IMG/VR virus record: IMGVR_UViG_3300042905_003214
Coordinates: 1-44,190 of that record
DNA length: 44,190 nucleotides
Strand: one strand, 5' to 3'
Origin: a virus
In this document: in pieces, positions 38,380-44,190 of the stretch
Position numbering within the stretch: the stretch's first letter is position 1
How the letters are laid out: each line of letters begins with the position of its first letter
Translations under genes and position numbers: made by a program
The notes under the pieces: model-generated
Databases searched by the model: none
What the model saw: only the letters and a program-made list of their open reading frames with translations
Told to the model about the DNA's origin: nothing

Positions 38380-39882
38380 ATGAAATTCAAACAACTGATG
38401 CTTGCACCTGTTGCTTTTGGAATGGTTGCTCCTGTTGCTGCGAATGCCGCAGACCTGAATATTGCAGCAGTCAACCAATACACTTCCACAGAACAAGTTT
38501 CTAGCGTCACACAACTGTCTGATGTCCGTCCTACGGATTGGGCTTATCAGGCACTCAGCAATCTGGTTGAGCGTTATGGTTGCGTTGCTGGTTATGAAAA
38601 CGGAACTTACCTTGGTGGTAAGTCCATGACCCGTTTTGAAGCCGCTGCTCTTCTGAATGCTTGTCTGGATCGCGTAACTGAAGTTACCGATGAACTCCAG
38701 CGTCTTGCTACTGAGTTCGCCAATGAACTTCAAGTTCTTCGTGGTCGCGTTGCCAAACTGGAGAAGCAGTCTGCTGCTCTTCAGGCACAACAGTTTTCCA
38801 CTACTACCAAACTCAAGGGTGAAGCAACCTTCGTTCTGGGTGGTGTAGAAGGCGCCCGTCTTGCTAACAGTACCAACGTTGGAAACACTGCTTTCAACTA
38901 TGACCTCCGTCTGAGTTTTGATACTTCCTTCACTGGTAAGGATCTGCTCAAGACCCGTCTGCGTTCGGGTAACTTCTCATCGCAACCTTTCGGTTCTTCC
39001 TCGTCACTGTTCAAACTGGACAAGGCAGAAACCTATGCGAACACGATGACGCTTGACCGTCTCTACTATCGCTTCCCTGCACTTGCTAAGGGCGTTTATC
39101 TGACCGCTGGTGCTCAGGTTCGTAACACTGAGATGGCATGGGTTCCTACCGCATATAAGTCGGACATCCTTGACTTCTTCTCCGTTGCTGGTGCTCCTGG
39201 TGTCTATAACAAGGCAACTGGTTCTGGTTTCGGTGTAGAGTGGGTACAACCCACCAAGAAGGGTAAAGGTGGTTTCGTTGCTAACCTGAACTATGTTGCC
39301 CAGAGCGGTAACGATTCTACCAAAGGTCAGTTTGATGAAGATGGTTCTCTGAACACTCTTGCTCAAGTTGGGTATCGTGCTCCTCAGTATGGTATTGCTT
39401 TCGGTTACCGCTACGGCACTGAAGGAACTCGCGTCCGTAACTTCAACGCTCTGGGTGGTGGTTCTGGTAACCTTGCTGCTAACCAAACCTCCAATGGTTA
39501 TGCGATTAATGCTTACTGGCAACCCAAGAAGTCGGGCATCATTCCTTCTGTGAGTGCTGCTTATGGTTGGAACACCGTAAGTCTGTCTAACAACCGCACG
39601 ACTCCTAATGCTGCTACCGATTCACAAACTTGGATGGCAGGTCTTCAGTGGAGCGATGTGTTTGTGAAGGGTAATGCCGCTGGTTTCGCCATCGGTGCTC
39701 CTGGTAATGCTGCTACTCTGAATGATGACCAAAAGGCAATTATGTGGGAAGCCTTCTATCGTTACAAGGTTAGCGATGCGATTAGCGTGACTCCTGCGGT
39801 CTTCTATGTGTCCAACAACCAAGGTCTGAAGCAAGCTTCGGACAATTATGGTGGTGTGATTCAGACGACCTTCCGCTTCTGA
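38380..39882 (+). CDS. Cyanobacterial-type outer-membrane porin with SLH domain (PhoE-like)
   Basis: The 500-residue protein has a signal peptide (MLAPVAFGMVAPVAANA), an SLH domain (VRPTDWAYQALSNLVERYGCVAGYENGTY, about residues 48-110), a short coiled coil (ELQVLRGRVAKLEKQSAAL) and a barrel ending VIQTTFRF. This is the architecture of cyanobacterial SomA/SomB porins, which bind the wall through SLH. Cyanophages carry such a porin next to pstS, presumably for phosphate entry. Codon use is much richer in C and G than in the oxygenases before it, as expected for a host-derived gene. Confidence 0.93.
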   Translation: MKFKQLMLAPVAFGMVAPVAANAADLNIAAVNQYTSTEQVSSVTQLSDVRPTDWAYQALSNLVERYGCVAGYENGTYLGGKSMTRFEAAALLNACLDRVTEVTDELQRLATEFANELQVLRGRVAKLEKQSAALQAQQFSTTTKLKGEATFVLGGVEGARLANSTNVGNTAFNYDLRLSFDTSFTGKDLLKTRLRSGNFSSQPFGSSSSLFKLDKAETYANTMTLDRLYYRFPALAKGVYLTAGAQVRNTEMAWVPTAYKSDILDFFSVAGAPGVYNKATGSGFGVEWVQPTKKGKGGFVANLNYVAQSGNDSTKGQFDEDGSLNTLAQVGYRAPQYGIAFGYRYGTEGTRVRNFNALGGGSGNLAANQTSNGYAINAYWQPKKSGIIPSVSAAYGWNTVSLSNNRTTPNAATDSQTWMAGLQWSDVFVKGNAAGFAIGAPGNAATLNDDQKAIMWEAFYRYKVSDAISVTPAVFYVSNNQGLKQASDNYGGVIQTTFRF

Positions 39883-39901
39883 TAGTATCTTTATACCTCT
39901 A

Positions 39902-39925
39902 AACCTCCTTTCGGGGAGGTTTTTT
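39902..39925 (+). terminator. Terminator after the porin gene
   Basis: AACCTCC/GGAGGTT with a TTTCGG loop is followed by five to six T. Confidence 0.88.
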
Positions 39926-39939
39926 GGTGTTTGGCGACA

Positions 39940-39972
39940 TTTAACTTTCTCTTAAACTTAATCGAGTACAAT
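39940..39972 (+). promoter_or_regulatory. Pho box and -10 element of pstS
   Basis: TTTAACTT, TCT, CTTAAACT (39940-39958) are two half sites with an 11-bp period. TACAAT at 39967-39972 follows with no -35 hexamer, as in promoters where PhoB replaces -35 contact. The pstS ATG is 22 bp downstream. Confidence 0.68.
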
Positions 39973-39994
39973 TACAAAGAAGTTTTTAATTCTC

Positions 39995-40972
39995 ATGAAA
40001 CTCAAACATATTGCTACAATCGGTCTCGCTCTTGCTCCCGCTACCGCATTTGCTGGACCTGCTATTAATGGTGCTGGTGCTACCTTCCCTGCACCTATCT
40101 ACCAGCGTTGGTTCGTTGATTATTCTTCCACCACTGGTGAAAAAGTCAATTATCAGTCCGTTGGTTCTGGTGCTGGCGTTCGCCAGTTCGTTGCTGGAAC
40201 TGTTGATTTTGGTGCTACTGATGAACCTATCAAAGCAAAGGAAGCAGCAAAAGTAAAGCGTGGTGTCGTTCAGATTCCTATGGTCGGTGGAACTATTGCT
40301 GTTGCCTATAACAAGCCTGGATGCAAACTGAAACTGACTCAGAAACAAGTTGTCCATATCTTTATGGGACACATCAAGGACTGGAAGGAAGTTGGTTGTG
40401 CTGCTGGTTCTATCAGAGTTGTCCATCGTTCAGACGGTTCTGGAACTACCTATGCATTCACTAATTCTCTGGATGCTTTTGGTGGTTGGACTGCGGGTGT
40501 TGGTAAGTCAATCAACTGGCCTACTGGTGTTGGTGCTAAAGGTAACGAAGGCGTTGCTGGAACCCTTTCTAACACTCCTGGCGGTATCGGTTATCTGAAC
40601 ACTGGATTCGTTCGTGCTAACAAACTCCAGGCTGCTGTGCTTCAGAACAAGGCAGGTAAGTTTGTTGGACCTTCTGCTGTGACTGGTGCTGCCGCTCTGA
40701 ATGGCATCAAACTGGACCCCGTGACCCTTGCTGGAGAAGATCCCAATCCTGCAGGTGCCCGTGCCTATCCTATCTCCACTCTGACTTGGATTCTTGCCTA
40801 TAAGAGTGGTTATGCTCCTGGTAAGGCATCTGCTGTTCGTGATGCTCTGAACTATGCTCTGAGTTCTAAGGCACAGTCGATTGCTGATGACCTGGGTTAT
40901 GTTCCTCTTGCTGGTTCGGTCCTGAACCGTGCCCGTCTGAAAGTTCAACAAGTCGGTCTGGGCGAGAAGTGA
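39995..40972 (+). CDS. pstS: Periplasmic phosphate-binding protein PstS
   Basis: The 325-residue protein has a signal peptide (IATIGLALAPATAFAGP) and the PstS phosphate-site motifs: GAGATFPAPIYQRW, SVGSGAGVRQF, DFGATDEP and HRSDGSGTTYAFT. It delivers phosphate to the host Pst ABC transporter. Cyanophage pstS is a known auxiliary metabolic gene, usually expressed under host phosphate limitation. Its promoter carries a Pho-box-like repeat, and a porin gene lies just upstream. Confidence 0.98.
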   Translation: MKLKHIATIGLALAPATAFAGPAINGAGATFPAPIYQRWFVDYSSTTGEKVNYQSVGSGAGVRQFVAGTVDFGATDEPIKAKEAAKVKRGVVQIPMVGGTIAVAYNKPGCKLKLTQKQVVHIFMGHIKDWKEVGCAAGSIRVVHRSDGSGTTYAFTNSLDAFGGWTAGVGKSINWPTGVGAKGNEGVAGTLSNTPGGIGYLNTGFVRANKLQAAVLQNKAGKFVGPSAVTGAAALNGIKLDPVTLAGEDPNPAGARAYPISTLTWILAYKSGYAPGKASAVRDALNYALSSKAQSIADDLGYVPLAGSVLNRARLKVQQVGLGEK

Positions 40973-40978
40973 TACATA

Positions 40979-41003
40979 GGGGGGTTGACAAAACCCCCTT
41001 TTT
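40979..41003 (+). terminator. pstS terminator with an early promoter -35 in its loop
   Basis: GGGGGTT/AACCCCC with loop GACAA is followed by five T. TTGACA spans the 5' arm and loop. Confidence 0.88.
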
Positions 41004-41013
41004 AATGTATTAT
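40985..41013 (+). promoter_or_regulatory. Early promoter overlapping the pstS terminator
   Basis: TTGACA (40985-40990) and TATTAT (41008-41013) are spaced 17 bp; the ATG of the next gene is 22 bp further. Confidence 0.76.
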
Positions 41014-41034
41014 AAGTAACGAGTCAGGTGGTTT

Positions 41035-41247
41035 ATGTCTCTTCTTTCACAACTCGATAGACAACTTGCTATTACTGCCTTTGAGCATTATGCGGATTTT
41101 CTTAAAAGTGAAATTTCTTTTATTGAAGATTCTGACTTAGTTGGAGATTCAAACTATCCAGAATATACTACATATAAACAAGAACTGTATGAGTTAAATA
41201 CTCTTCTTAACTGGGTTCGTTTGGAATACTTCAAGAATGAAAATTAA
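41035..41247 (+). CDS. Small acidic hypothetical protein
   Basis: The 70-residue protein is acidic and helical (LLSQLDRQLAITAFEHYADFLKSEISFIED), ending in NTLLNWVRLEYF. It is first after an early promoter, so it is probably an early gene. It overlaps the next gene by 11 bp. Function unknown. Confidence 0.74.
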   Translation: MSLLSQLDRQLAITAFEHYADFLKSEISFIEDSDLVGDSNYPEYTTYKQELYELNTLLNWVRLEYFKNEN

Positions 41248-41401
41248 TCTCTGGTATTGTAAAGATATGAACCTCTGGCGTTGGACTTTGACTGATGATC
41301 ATCGTCCAATTGTCAGACAAGAATCTGGACAACAAAAACATCTACGTGATGCTATGAATGATGTAGCAAATACTGTAGAATACATTATGGATAAACATTG
41401 A
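41237..41401 (+). CDS. 54-residue hypothetical protein
   Basis: The protein begins with tryptophan-rich strands (KINLWYCKDMNLWRWTL) and ends helical (LRDAMNDVANTVEYIMDKH). It overlaps the previous gene by 11 bp and ends 7 bp before tRNA-Val. The Trp-rich two-strand start may form a small sheet. Function unknown. Confidence 0.7.
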   Translation: MKINLWYCKDMNLWRWTLTDDHRPIVRQESGQQKHLRDAMNDVANTVEYIMDKH

Positions 41402-41408
41402 ATTGATT

Positions 41409-41480
41409 GGGCGATTAGCGCAGCGGTAGCGCAGTTGCTTTACACGCAATTGGTCGGCGGTTCGAATCCGTCATCGCCCA
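41409..41480 (+). tRNA. tRNA-Val (UAC)
   Basis: Acceptor GGGCGAT/ATCGCCC, D arm TAGCGCAGCGGTAGCGCA, anticodon stem TTGCT/ACGCAA-type pairing with anticodon TAC, T arm GGCGGTTCGAATCCGTC, discriminator A. Confidence 0.94.
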
Positions 41481-41483
41481 CTT

Positions 41484-41491
41484 TATAAATA
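41484..41491 (+). promoter_or_regulatory. Late promoter TATAAATA of the Dps-like gene
   Basis: An exact TATAAATA lies 4 bp after tRNA-Val and 18 bp before the ATG at 41510. Confidence 0.78.
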
Positions 41492-41509
41492 CTTCAAAAA
41501 AGAAGTATA

Positions 41510-42070
41510 ATGGAAAAACTTTTCAAACAATTGAGTGATATTCAGGCATCTTTGTTTGTCTTGTTTCATAAGACATGGATTTATCATTGGAATGTTGTAG
41601 GACCTGATTTTCACCAACTACATACTCTCTTCGGTGAGCAATATACTGCAATGTTTGAAGAGATCGATCGTCTGACTGAACATATGAGATTTCTTGGTAT
41701 GAAACCAGTGAGCACACTAACTAGAATCACTGAAGTCACTCATATTGAACAAGCATCAAATAGTGCTCAGGGAATCAACGCTAAGATGATGGTGAAGCAA
41801 CTTCTTGGTGATAATCAAACACTTATTGATATGCTAATTGATGCTTCCAATTCTGCTGAAAGAATTGAGAGTCTTGCTACAGCAAATATTCTTCAGGACT
41901 TAATGGAGTCTCATGGCAAATATGTGTGGATGTTGAGGTCTATCTCAGAGACTGCCAGATCGGCATCTGCGGCACTAGAAGATATCCAAGTAGAAGTAGA
42001 AGTTCCTCAACAAGCACCTGTACAAACTGAGTCAGTCGAAGAACCAATTGAAGAAGTAATTCCAGAATAA
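41510..42070 (+). CDS. Dps-like ferritin family protein
   Basis: The 186-residue four-helix protein keeps the Dps ferroxidase ligands at standard spacing: H26 and H38 (YHWNVVGPDFHQLH), D53 and E57 (EEIDRLTEH). The C-terminal 30 residues are an acidic, Pro/Val-rich tail (VPQQAPVQTESVEEPIEE) absent from typical Dps. Dps proteins form 12-mers that oxidise iron and may bind DNA. Its late promoter suggests use during assembly or in protection of DNA late in infection. Confidence 0.88.
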   Translation: MEKLFKQLSDIQASLFVLFHKTWIYHWNVVGPDFHQLHTLFGEQYTAMFEEIDRLTEHMRFLGMKPVSTLTRITEVTHIEQASNSAQGINAKMMVKQLLGDNQTLIDMLIDASNSAERIESLATANILQDLMESHGKYVWMLRSISETARSASAALEDIQVEVEVPQQAPVQTESVEEPIEEVIPE

Positions 42071-42092
42071 TAAAGTTAATTATTTTTAAACC

Positions 42093-42344
42093 ATGATTGT
42101 AATTAGATGTAAAGAGTGTGGAGTCGAATTGACTAGCCACCCTACAAAAACAAGGTGCTGTGGGTGTTCTAATATGACCACAGTTAGAGGGGAAACTATT
42201 ACTGCTTTAGATTTGTCTAAAATTGTAATGGTATCTTCTAATGCTTCAAATCAAAAATCAAGTGTCTTTTCCAATGAAGACCTAGAATATCAAAATGCTC
42301 GTAGAAATAGAAAAGTAAGACGTTTAGATTTTGAAGTTAGATAG
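42093..42344 (+). CDS. Small zinc-ribbon-like protein
   Basis: The 83-residue protein begins with CKECG and continues with RCCGCSN, a likely four-cysteine zinc site at residues 6-25. The rest is polar with a basic C-terminus (YQNARRNRKVRRLDFEVR). It converges on the minus-strand gene and overlaps it by 8 bp. A nucleic-acid-binding role is possible. Function unknown. Confidence 0.72.
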   Translation: MIVIRCKECGVELTSHPTKTRCCGCSNMTTVRGETITALDLSKIVMVSSNASNQKSSVFSNEDLEYQNARRNRKVRRLDFEVR

Positions 42345-42945
42345 GTCTTAGTATAGTATTTTCATCATAACGTGCATACTGAAATCCATCATCATTTAGT
42401 TTTCCAAAACCAAATCTGCGAGCAACCAAAGAACGTTGGTGTTTTCCAATAACCAGTGAAGACTCTGTAAAACCATCGTTTAGTTTTGGTCCATGTGGTT
42501 TTGCAACTAAAACATCTCCAGGTCTTGGAGAAAGTTTGACCATACCCTCTTCTAAATTTTTATAAGTATATTTCATAAAGTTATAGAAGATTTTTTTCCT
42601 TTCTTCTAATGAAAATTCGTTTGGTTGCTTAGTATATTTGACTTCATAACCAACCTCTGCAACTCTGGTTTTTTCATGAAAATAAATTCTTTCTGCTAAA
42701 GTTTTTATTTTTTCTTCTAACTGTGGTGAGTTATAATGGTCTTCAAACTCTAAGTATAAGTAACTTTTTTTAGTTTGATAAAGTATTATAAATGTATAAA
42801 TTGCTAGAGCGCCATCCTCACATTTAAAATTGACTTGTTGATATCTTTTATTTTCTTTTGGATAAACTGGAGACCTATCACGATATCCAAGTTTTTTGAG
42901 TAGTCTTTCAAACTCAATTCTTTTTGTTGATGGGGTGATAAGCAC
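42337..42945 (-). CDS. Minus-strand hypothetical protein
   Basis: The 202-residue protein is predicted alpha/beta with many aromatic and charged residues (VNFKCEDGALAIYTFIILYQ, SYLYLEFEDHYNSP). It has a C-terminal Gly-rich part (RPGDVLVAKPHGPKLNDGFTESSLVIG). It has no signal peptide and no recognised catalytic motif. Its start is next to a promoter that faces away towards tRNA-Ser, so divergent control is likely. Function unknown. Confidence 0.72.
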   Translation of the reverse strand: MLITPSTKRIEFERLLKKLGYRDRSPVYPKENKRYQQVNFKCEDGALAIYTFIILYQTKKSYLYLEFEDHYNSPQLEEKIKTLAERIYFHEKTRVAEVGYEVKYTKQPNEFSLEERKKIFYNFMKYTYKNLEEGMVKLSPRPGDVLVAKPHGPKLNDGFTESSLVIGKHQRSLVARRFGFGKLNDDGFQYARYDENTILRPI

Positions 42946-42974
42946 TTGACGAAATTGAATAGATAGTGTATATT
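42946..42974 (+). promoter_or_regulatory. Promoter of tRNA-Ser
   Basis: TTGACG (42946-42951) and TATATT (42969-42974, or TATTAT at 42971-42976) are spaced 17-19 bp, 12 bp before the tRNA. Confidence 0.7.
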
Positions 42975-42985
42975 ATAACATAATC

Positions 42986-43071
42986 GGAAGATTGGCCGAG
43001 TGGTTGATGGCGTTAGTCTTGAAAACTAATAACGTTAATAGCGTTCCAGGGTTCGAATCCCTGATCTTCCT
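42986..43071 (+). tRNA. tRNA-Ser (UGA)
   Basis: Class II tRNA: acceptor GGAAGAT/ATCTTCC, D arm TGGCCGAGTGGTTGATGGC, anticodon stem TTAGT/ACTAA around CTTGAAA with anticodon TGA, a long variable arm (AACGTTAATAGCGTT) and T arm CCAGGGTTCGAATCCCTG. The discriminator is T, unusual for a serine tRNA, where G is normal. Confidence 0.92.
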
Positions 43072-43094
43072 TGTTACAAATATTACAAAGTTTT

Positions 43095-43118
43095 AGATTT
43101 TCTTAATCTATATTTTTG
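43095..43118 (+). terminator. Terminator after tRNA-Ser
   Basis: TAGATT/AATCTA stem is followed by TATTTTT. The stem is AT-rich and probably leaky. Confidence 0.6.
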
Positions 43119-43131
43119 TATCAACACATAG

Positions 43132-43160
43132 TTGACATAGTAAAAGTACTCACTAGTATA
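43132..43160 (+). promoter_or_regulatory. Early promoter of the small-gene train
   Basis: TTGACA (43132-43137) and TAGTAT (43155-43160) are spaced 17 bp, about 27 bp before the ATG at 43187. Confidence 0.72.
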
Positions 43161-43186
43161 ACTAATAATATTCAATCTAAAACCCT

Positions 43187-43336
43187 ATGGATCAACGCAC
43201 CTACGACAATTGGGTGAAGATCAAGGAGACGTTTGAAACGTCTGGTAATACGGACAATATGTTCTACAAAAGATCAGTTGAAATCGTAAAGACCAGAAAA
43301 GACCCACTTGCGAAGTTTCTTGGAGATGAGAAGTGA
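43187..43336 (+). CDS. 49-residue hypothetical protein
   Basis: The protein is basic and polar (DQRTYDNWVKIKETFETSG, then KRSVEIVKTRKDPLAKFLG). It is first in a train of at least seven very small overlapping genes transcribed from the promoter at 43132. Its stop overlaps the next start. Function unknown. Confidence 0.72.
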   Translation: MDQRTYDNWVKIKETFETSGNTDNMFYKRSVEIVKTRKDPLAKFLGDEK

Positions 43337-43536
43337 TGGAACCTCAAGACGAGTTTGTAAGCCGTTCTGAAGTTCAGGAGATGATTGATGCTGCTATACG
43401 ACGACACAACCGTAATGCTTCTATCATTAGCATGTGCGTCGGTTGGGTGGTTCTTGCTTTATTTGCTGAAGGACTCCTCCGACTTGTAGGTGTTATTCCG
43501 CCTGTATTACCATGGCTCAACATTACCCTGAACTAA
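43336..43536 (+). CDS. Small membrane protein, 66 residues
   Basis: Translation from the ATG at 43336, sharing one base with the previous stop. A charged helix (EFVSRSEVQEMIDAAIRRHNRN) precedes one span (IISMCVGWVVLALFAEGLLRLVGV). The layout suggests a cytoplasmic N-terminus. Function unknown. Confidence 0.72.
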   Translation: MEPQDEFVSRSEVQEMIDAAIRRHNRNASIISMCVGWVVLALFAEGLLRLVGVIPPVLPWLNITLN

Positions 43537-43691
43537 TCGGTATTGTTTTCCTGTTAGTATTTGCCGCCACGATGTTCTATCAAGGCACTTGTATTATGAG
43601 AGGTCAAAGAGGATATTCTCTCCGAGACTATATGAAACAGGAAAGTTCAAATATGCGTAAAAGAATAGAAGACTTACTCAAGGACAAATGA
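43512..43691 (+). CDS. Small membrane protein, 59 residues
   Basis: It overlaps the previous gene by 25 bp. One span (LIGIVFLLVFAATMFYQGTCI) is followed by a basic helix (RKRIEDLLKDK). Its stop overlaps the next start (ATGA). Function unknown. Confidence 0.7.
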   Translation: MAQHYPELIGIVFLLVFAATMFYQGTCIMRGQRGYSLRDYMKQESSNMRKRIEDLLKDK

Positions 43692-43804
43692 TCTCTCTTA
43701 CAGAAGAAGATTTAAAAGAACTCCAAAGAAGAGTTACACAACAAAAAATAGAAGAACTATTTGAAGAACCATCTACTTATGAGGACGAGAATGATGAATA
43801 CTAA
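43688..43804 (+). CDS. 38-residue acidic protein
   Basis: The protein is a charged helix (TEEDLKELQRRVTQQKIEELFEE) with an acidic tail (YEDENDEY). It overlaps both neighbours by 4 and 11 bp. Function unknown. Confidence 0.65.
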   Translation: MISLTEEDLKELQRRVTQQKIEELFEEPSTYEDENDEY

Positions 43805-43886
43805 TTTAGTTTTCAGCGCAATAACGATTTTAGGTGCGATTGGATGTTTTGTTGTATGGGGACTTAATAACGCATATCCACAATAA
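43794..43886 (+). CDS. 30-residue single-span membrane peptide
   Basis: Almost the whole peptide is one span (LVFSAITILGAIGCFVVWGL) ending NNAYPQ. Size and the VVWG end recall PetN of the cytochrome b6f complex, which is 29-33 residues and ends VVWGRNG; the similarity is too short to claim homology. It overlaps the previous gene by 11 bp. Confidence 0.6.
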   Translation: MNTNLVFSAITILGAIGCFVVWGLNNAYPQ

Positions 43887-43891
43887 AAGTT

Positions 43892-44014
43892 ATGTTACTA
43901 GGAAAACTATTGTTATTTGCTTCAGTCCCATTTGTTTTAGCAACACTCTATTTCGGAACAAGAGGAGGGTATTATGACTCCAAAGACTATAAGGGAAATG
44001 GAACCGCACACTAG
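43892..44014 (+). CDS. 40-residue membrane protein
   Basis: One span (LLGKLLLFASVPFVLATLYFG) precedes a polar tail (TRGGYYDSKDYKGNGTAH). It starts 5 bp after the previous stop and overlaps the next gene by 41 bp. Small proteins with this tail occur widely in cyanophages. Function unknown. Confidence 0.66.
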   Translation: MLLGKLLLFASVPFVLATLYFGTRGGYYDSKDYKGNGTAH

Positions 44015-44190
44015 GCAGAGATATCACTTTGCTGCTTCTGCTTTTGTGAGAATGTGGGGACACAGTTCATTACACGACTGTCGTATTGTAGAGTTCTGTG
44101 TTGAGTGGGCACATAAAGAAGAAGATGCCCCATTAGATAATAGTGTTGATCAATATTTTTACTATGAGTTCAAGACCTGGAGGGGATACT
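43974..44190 (+). CDS. Hypothetical protein, C-terminus outside the window
   Basis: Seventy-two residues are visible, starting MTPKTIREMEPHTRQRYHFA at an ATG with AGGAGG upstream at 43962-43967. It contains His, Trp and Cys residues (WGHSSLHDCRIVEFCVEWAH) and an acidic stretch. The frame is still open at the right edge. Function unknown. Confidence 0.68.
   Translation, partial: MTPKTIREMEPHTRQRYHFAASAFVRMWGHSSLHDCRIVEFCVEWAHKEEDAPLDNSVDQYFYYEFKTWRGY

Noticed and set aside
38254-38790. A minus-strand ORF covering the porin promoter
   Set aside because: It is opposite the porin signal peptide and SLH domain and has no recognisable protein features.
43794-43886. Phage-encoded PetN
   Set aside because: Only VVWG near the C-terminus and the length agree; too little to call homology, so it is listed as a membrane peptide.

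Overview
The window is part of the genome of a T4-like cyanophage, a myovirus of marine Synechococcus or Prochlorococcus. It carries T4 replication genes in the cyanophage order (62, regA, hsp20, 43, uvsX, 41, mazG, then 61, nrdA, nrdB). It also carries host-derived cyanobacterial genes: an SLH-domain porin, pstS and mazG. Eight tRNAs, many short overlapping genes and CTAAATA/TATAAATA late promoters fit the same picture. No photosystem gene (psbA, psbD, hli) is present here.

Layout. (1) 1-8.65 kb: replication and recombination (gp62 C-terminus, RegA, Hsp20, gp43, UvsX, gp41) plus MazG, with a 2OG-Fe(II) oxygenase inserted before uvsX. (2) 8.67-10.36 kb: tRNA-Ala and three tandem paralogous 2OG-Fe(II) oxygenases. 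(3) 10.4-17.1 kb: late-promoter genes for probable virion or head proteins, including a nucleotidyltransferase with a T4-internal-protein-like N-terminus and a long Lys/Ala-rich protein with a repeated motif. (4) 17.1-22.8 kb: gp61 primase, NrdA and NrdB, then a GIY-YIG homing endonuclease cassette that has duplicated the 3' end of nrdB. (5) 24.2-31.2 kb: an envelope and lysis cluster: a C39-like peptidase and a GH24 lysozyme sharing an N-terminal module, a large secreted protein with a probable outer-membrane barrel, a holin-like protein, a secreted HExxH protein, a class 3 lipase and a Staphylococcal-type nuclease. (6) 31.2-33.2 kb: a minus-strand operon of four genes, three with signal peptides, under its own late promoter. 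(7) 33.3-38.2 kb: a secreted muramidase, a tRNA cluster with structured leaders and an HNH endonuclease, and four more 2OG/cupin oxygenases. (8) 38.2-41 kb: phosphate-acquisition genes (porin, pstS) preceded by Pho-box-like 11-bp-period repeats. (9) 41-44.2 kb: small genes, a Dps-like ferritin, tRNA-Val, tRNA-Ser and a train of very small membrane proteins.

How it works together. Early sigma70-type promoters (TTGACA, 17-18 bp, TATAAT-like) and late promoters are interleaved. At three places the -35 hexamer lies inside the terminator hairpin of the preceding transcript. The phosphate genes look placed under host PhoB control. The most unusual features are the nrdB 3'-end duplication at a gene overlap, hairpin-gated late promoters before both homing-type endonucleases, the secreted-protein operon on the minus strand, the probable phage-encoded outer-membrane barrel, and eight 2OG/JmjC-type oxygenases in 33 kb. 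All functions are read from sequence motifs without database searches.
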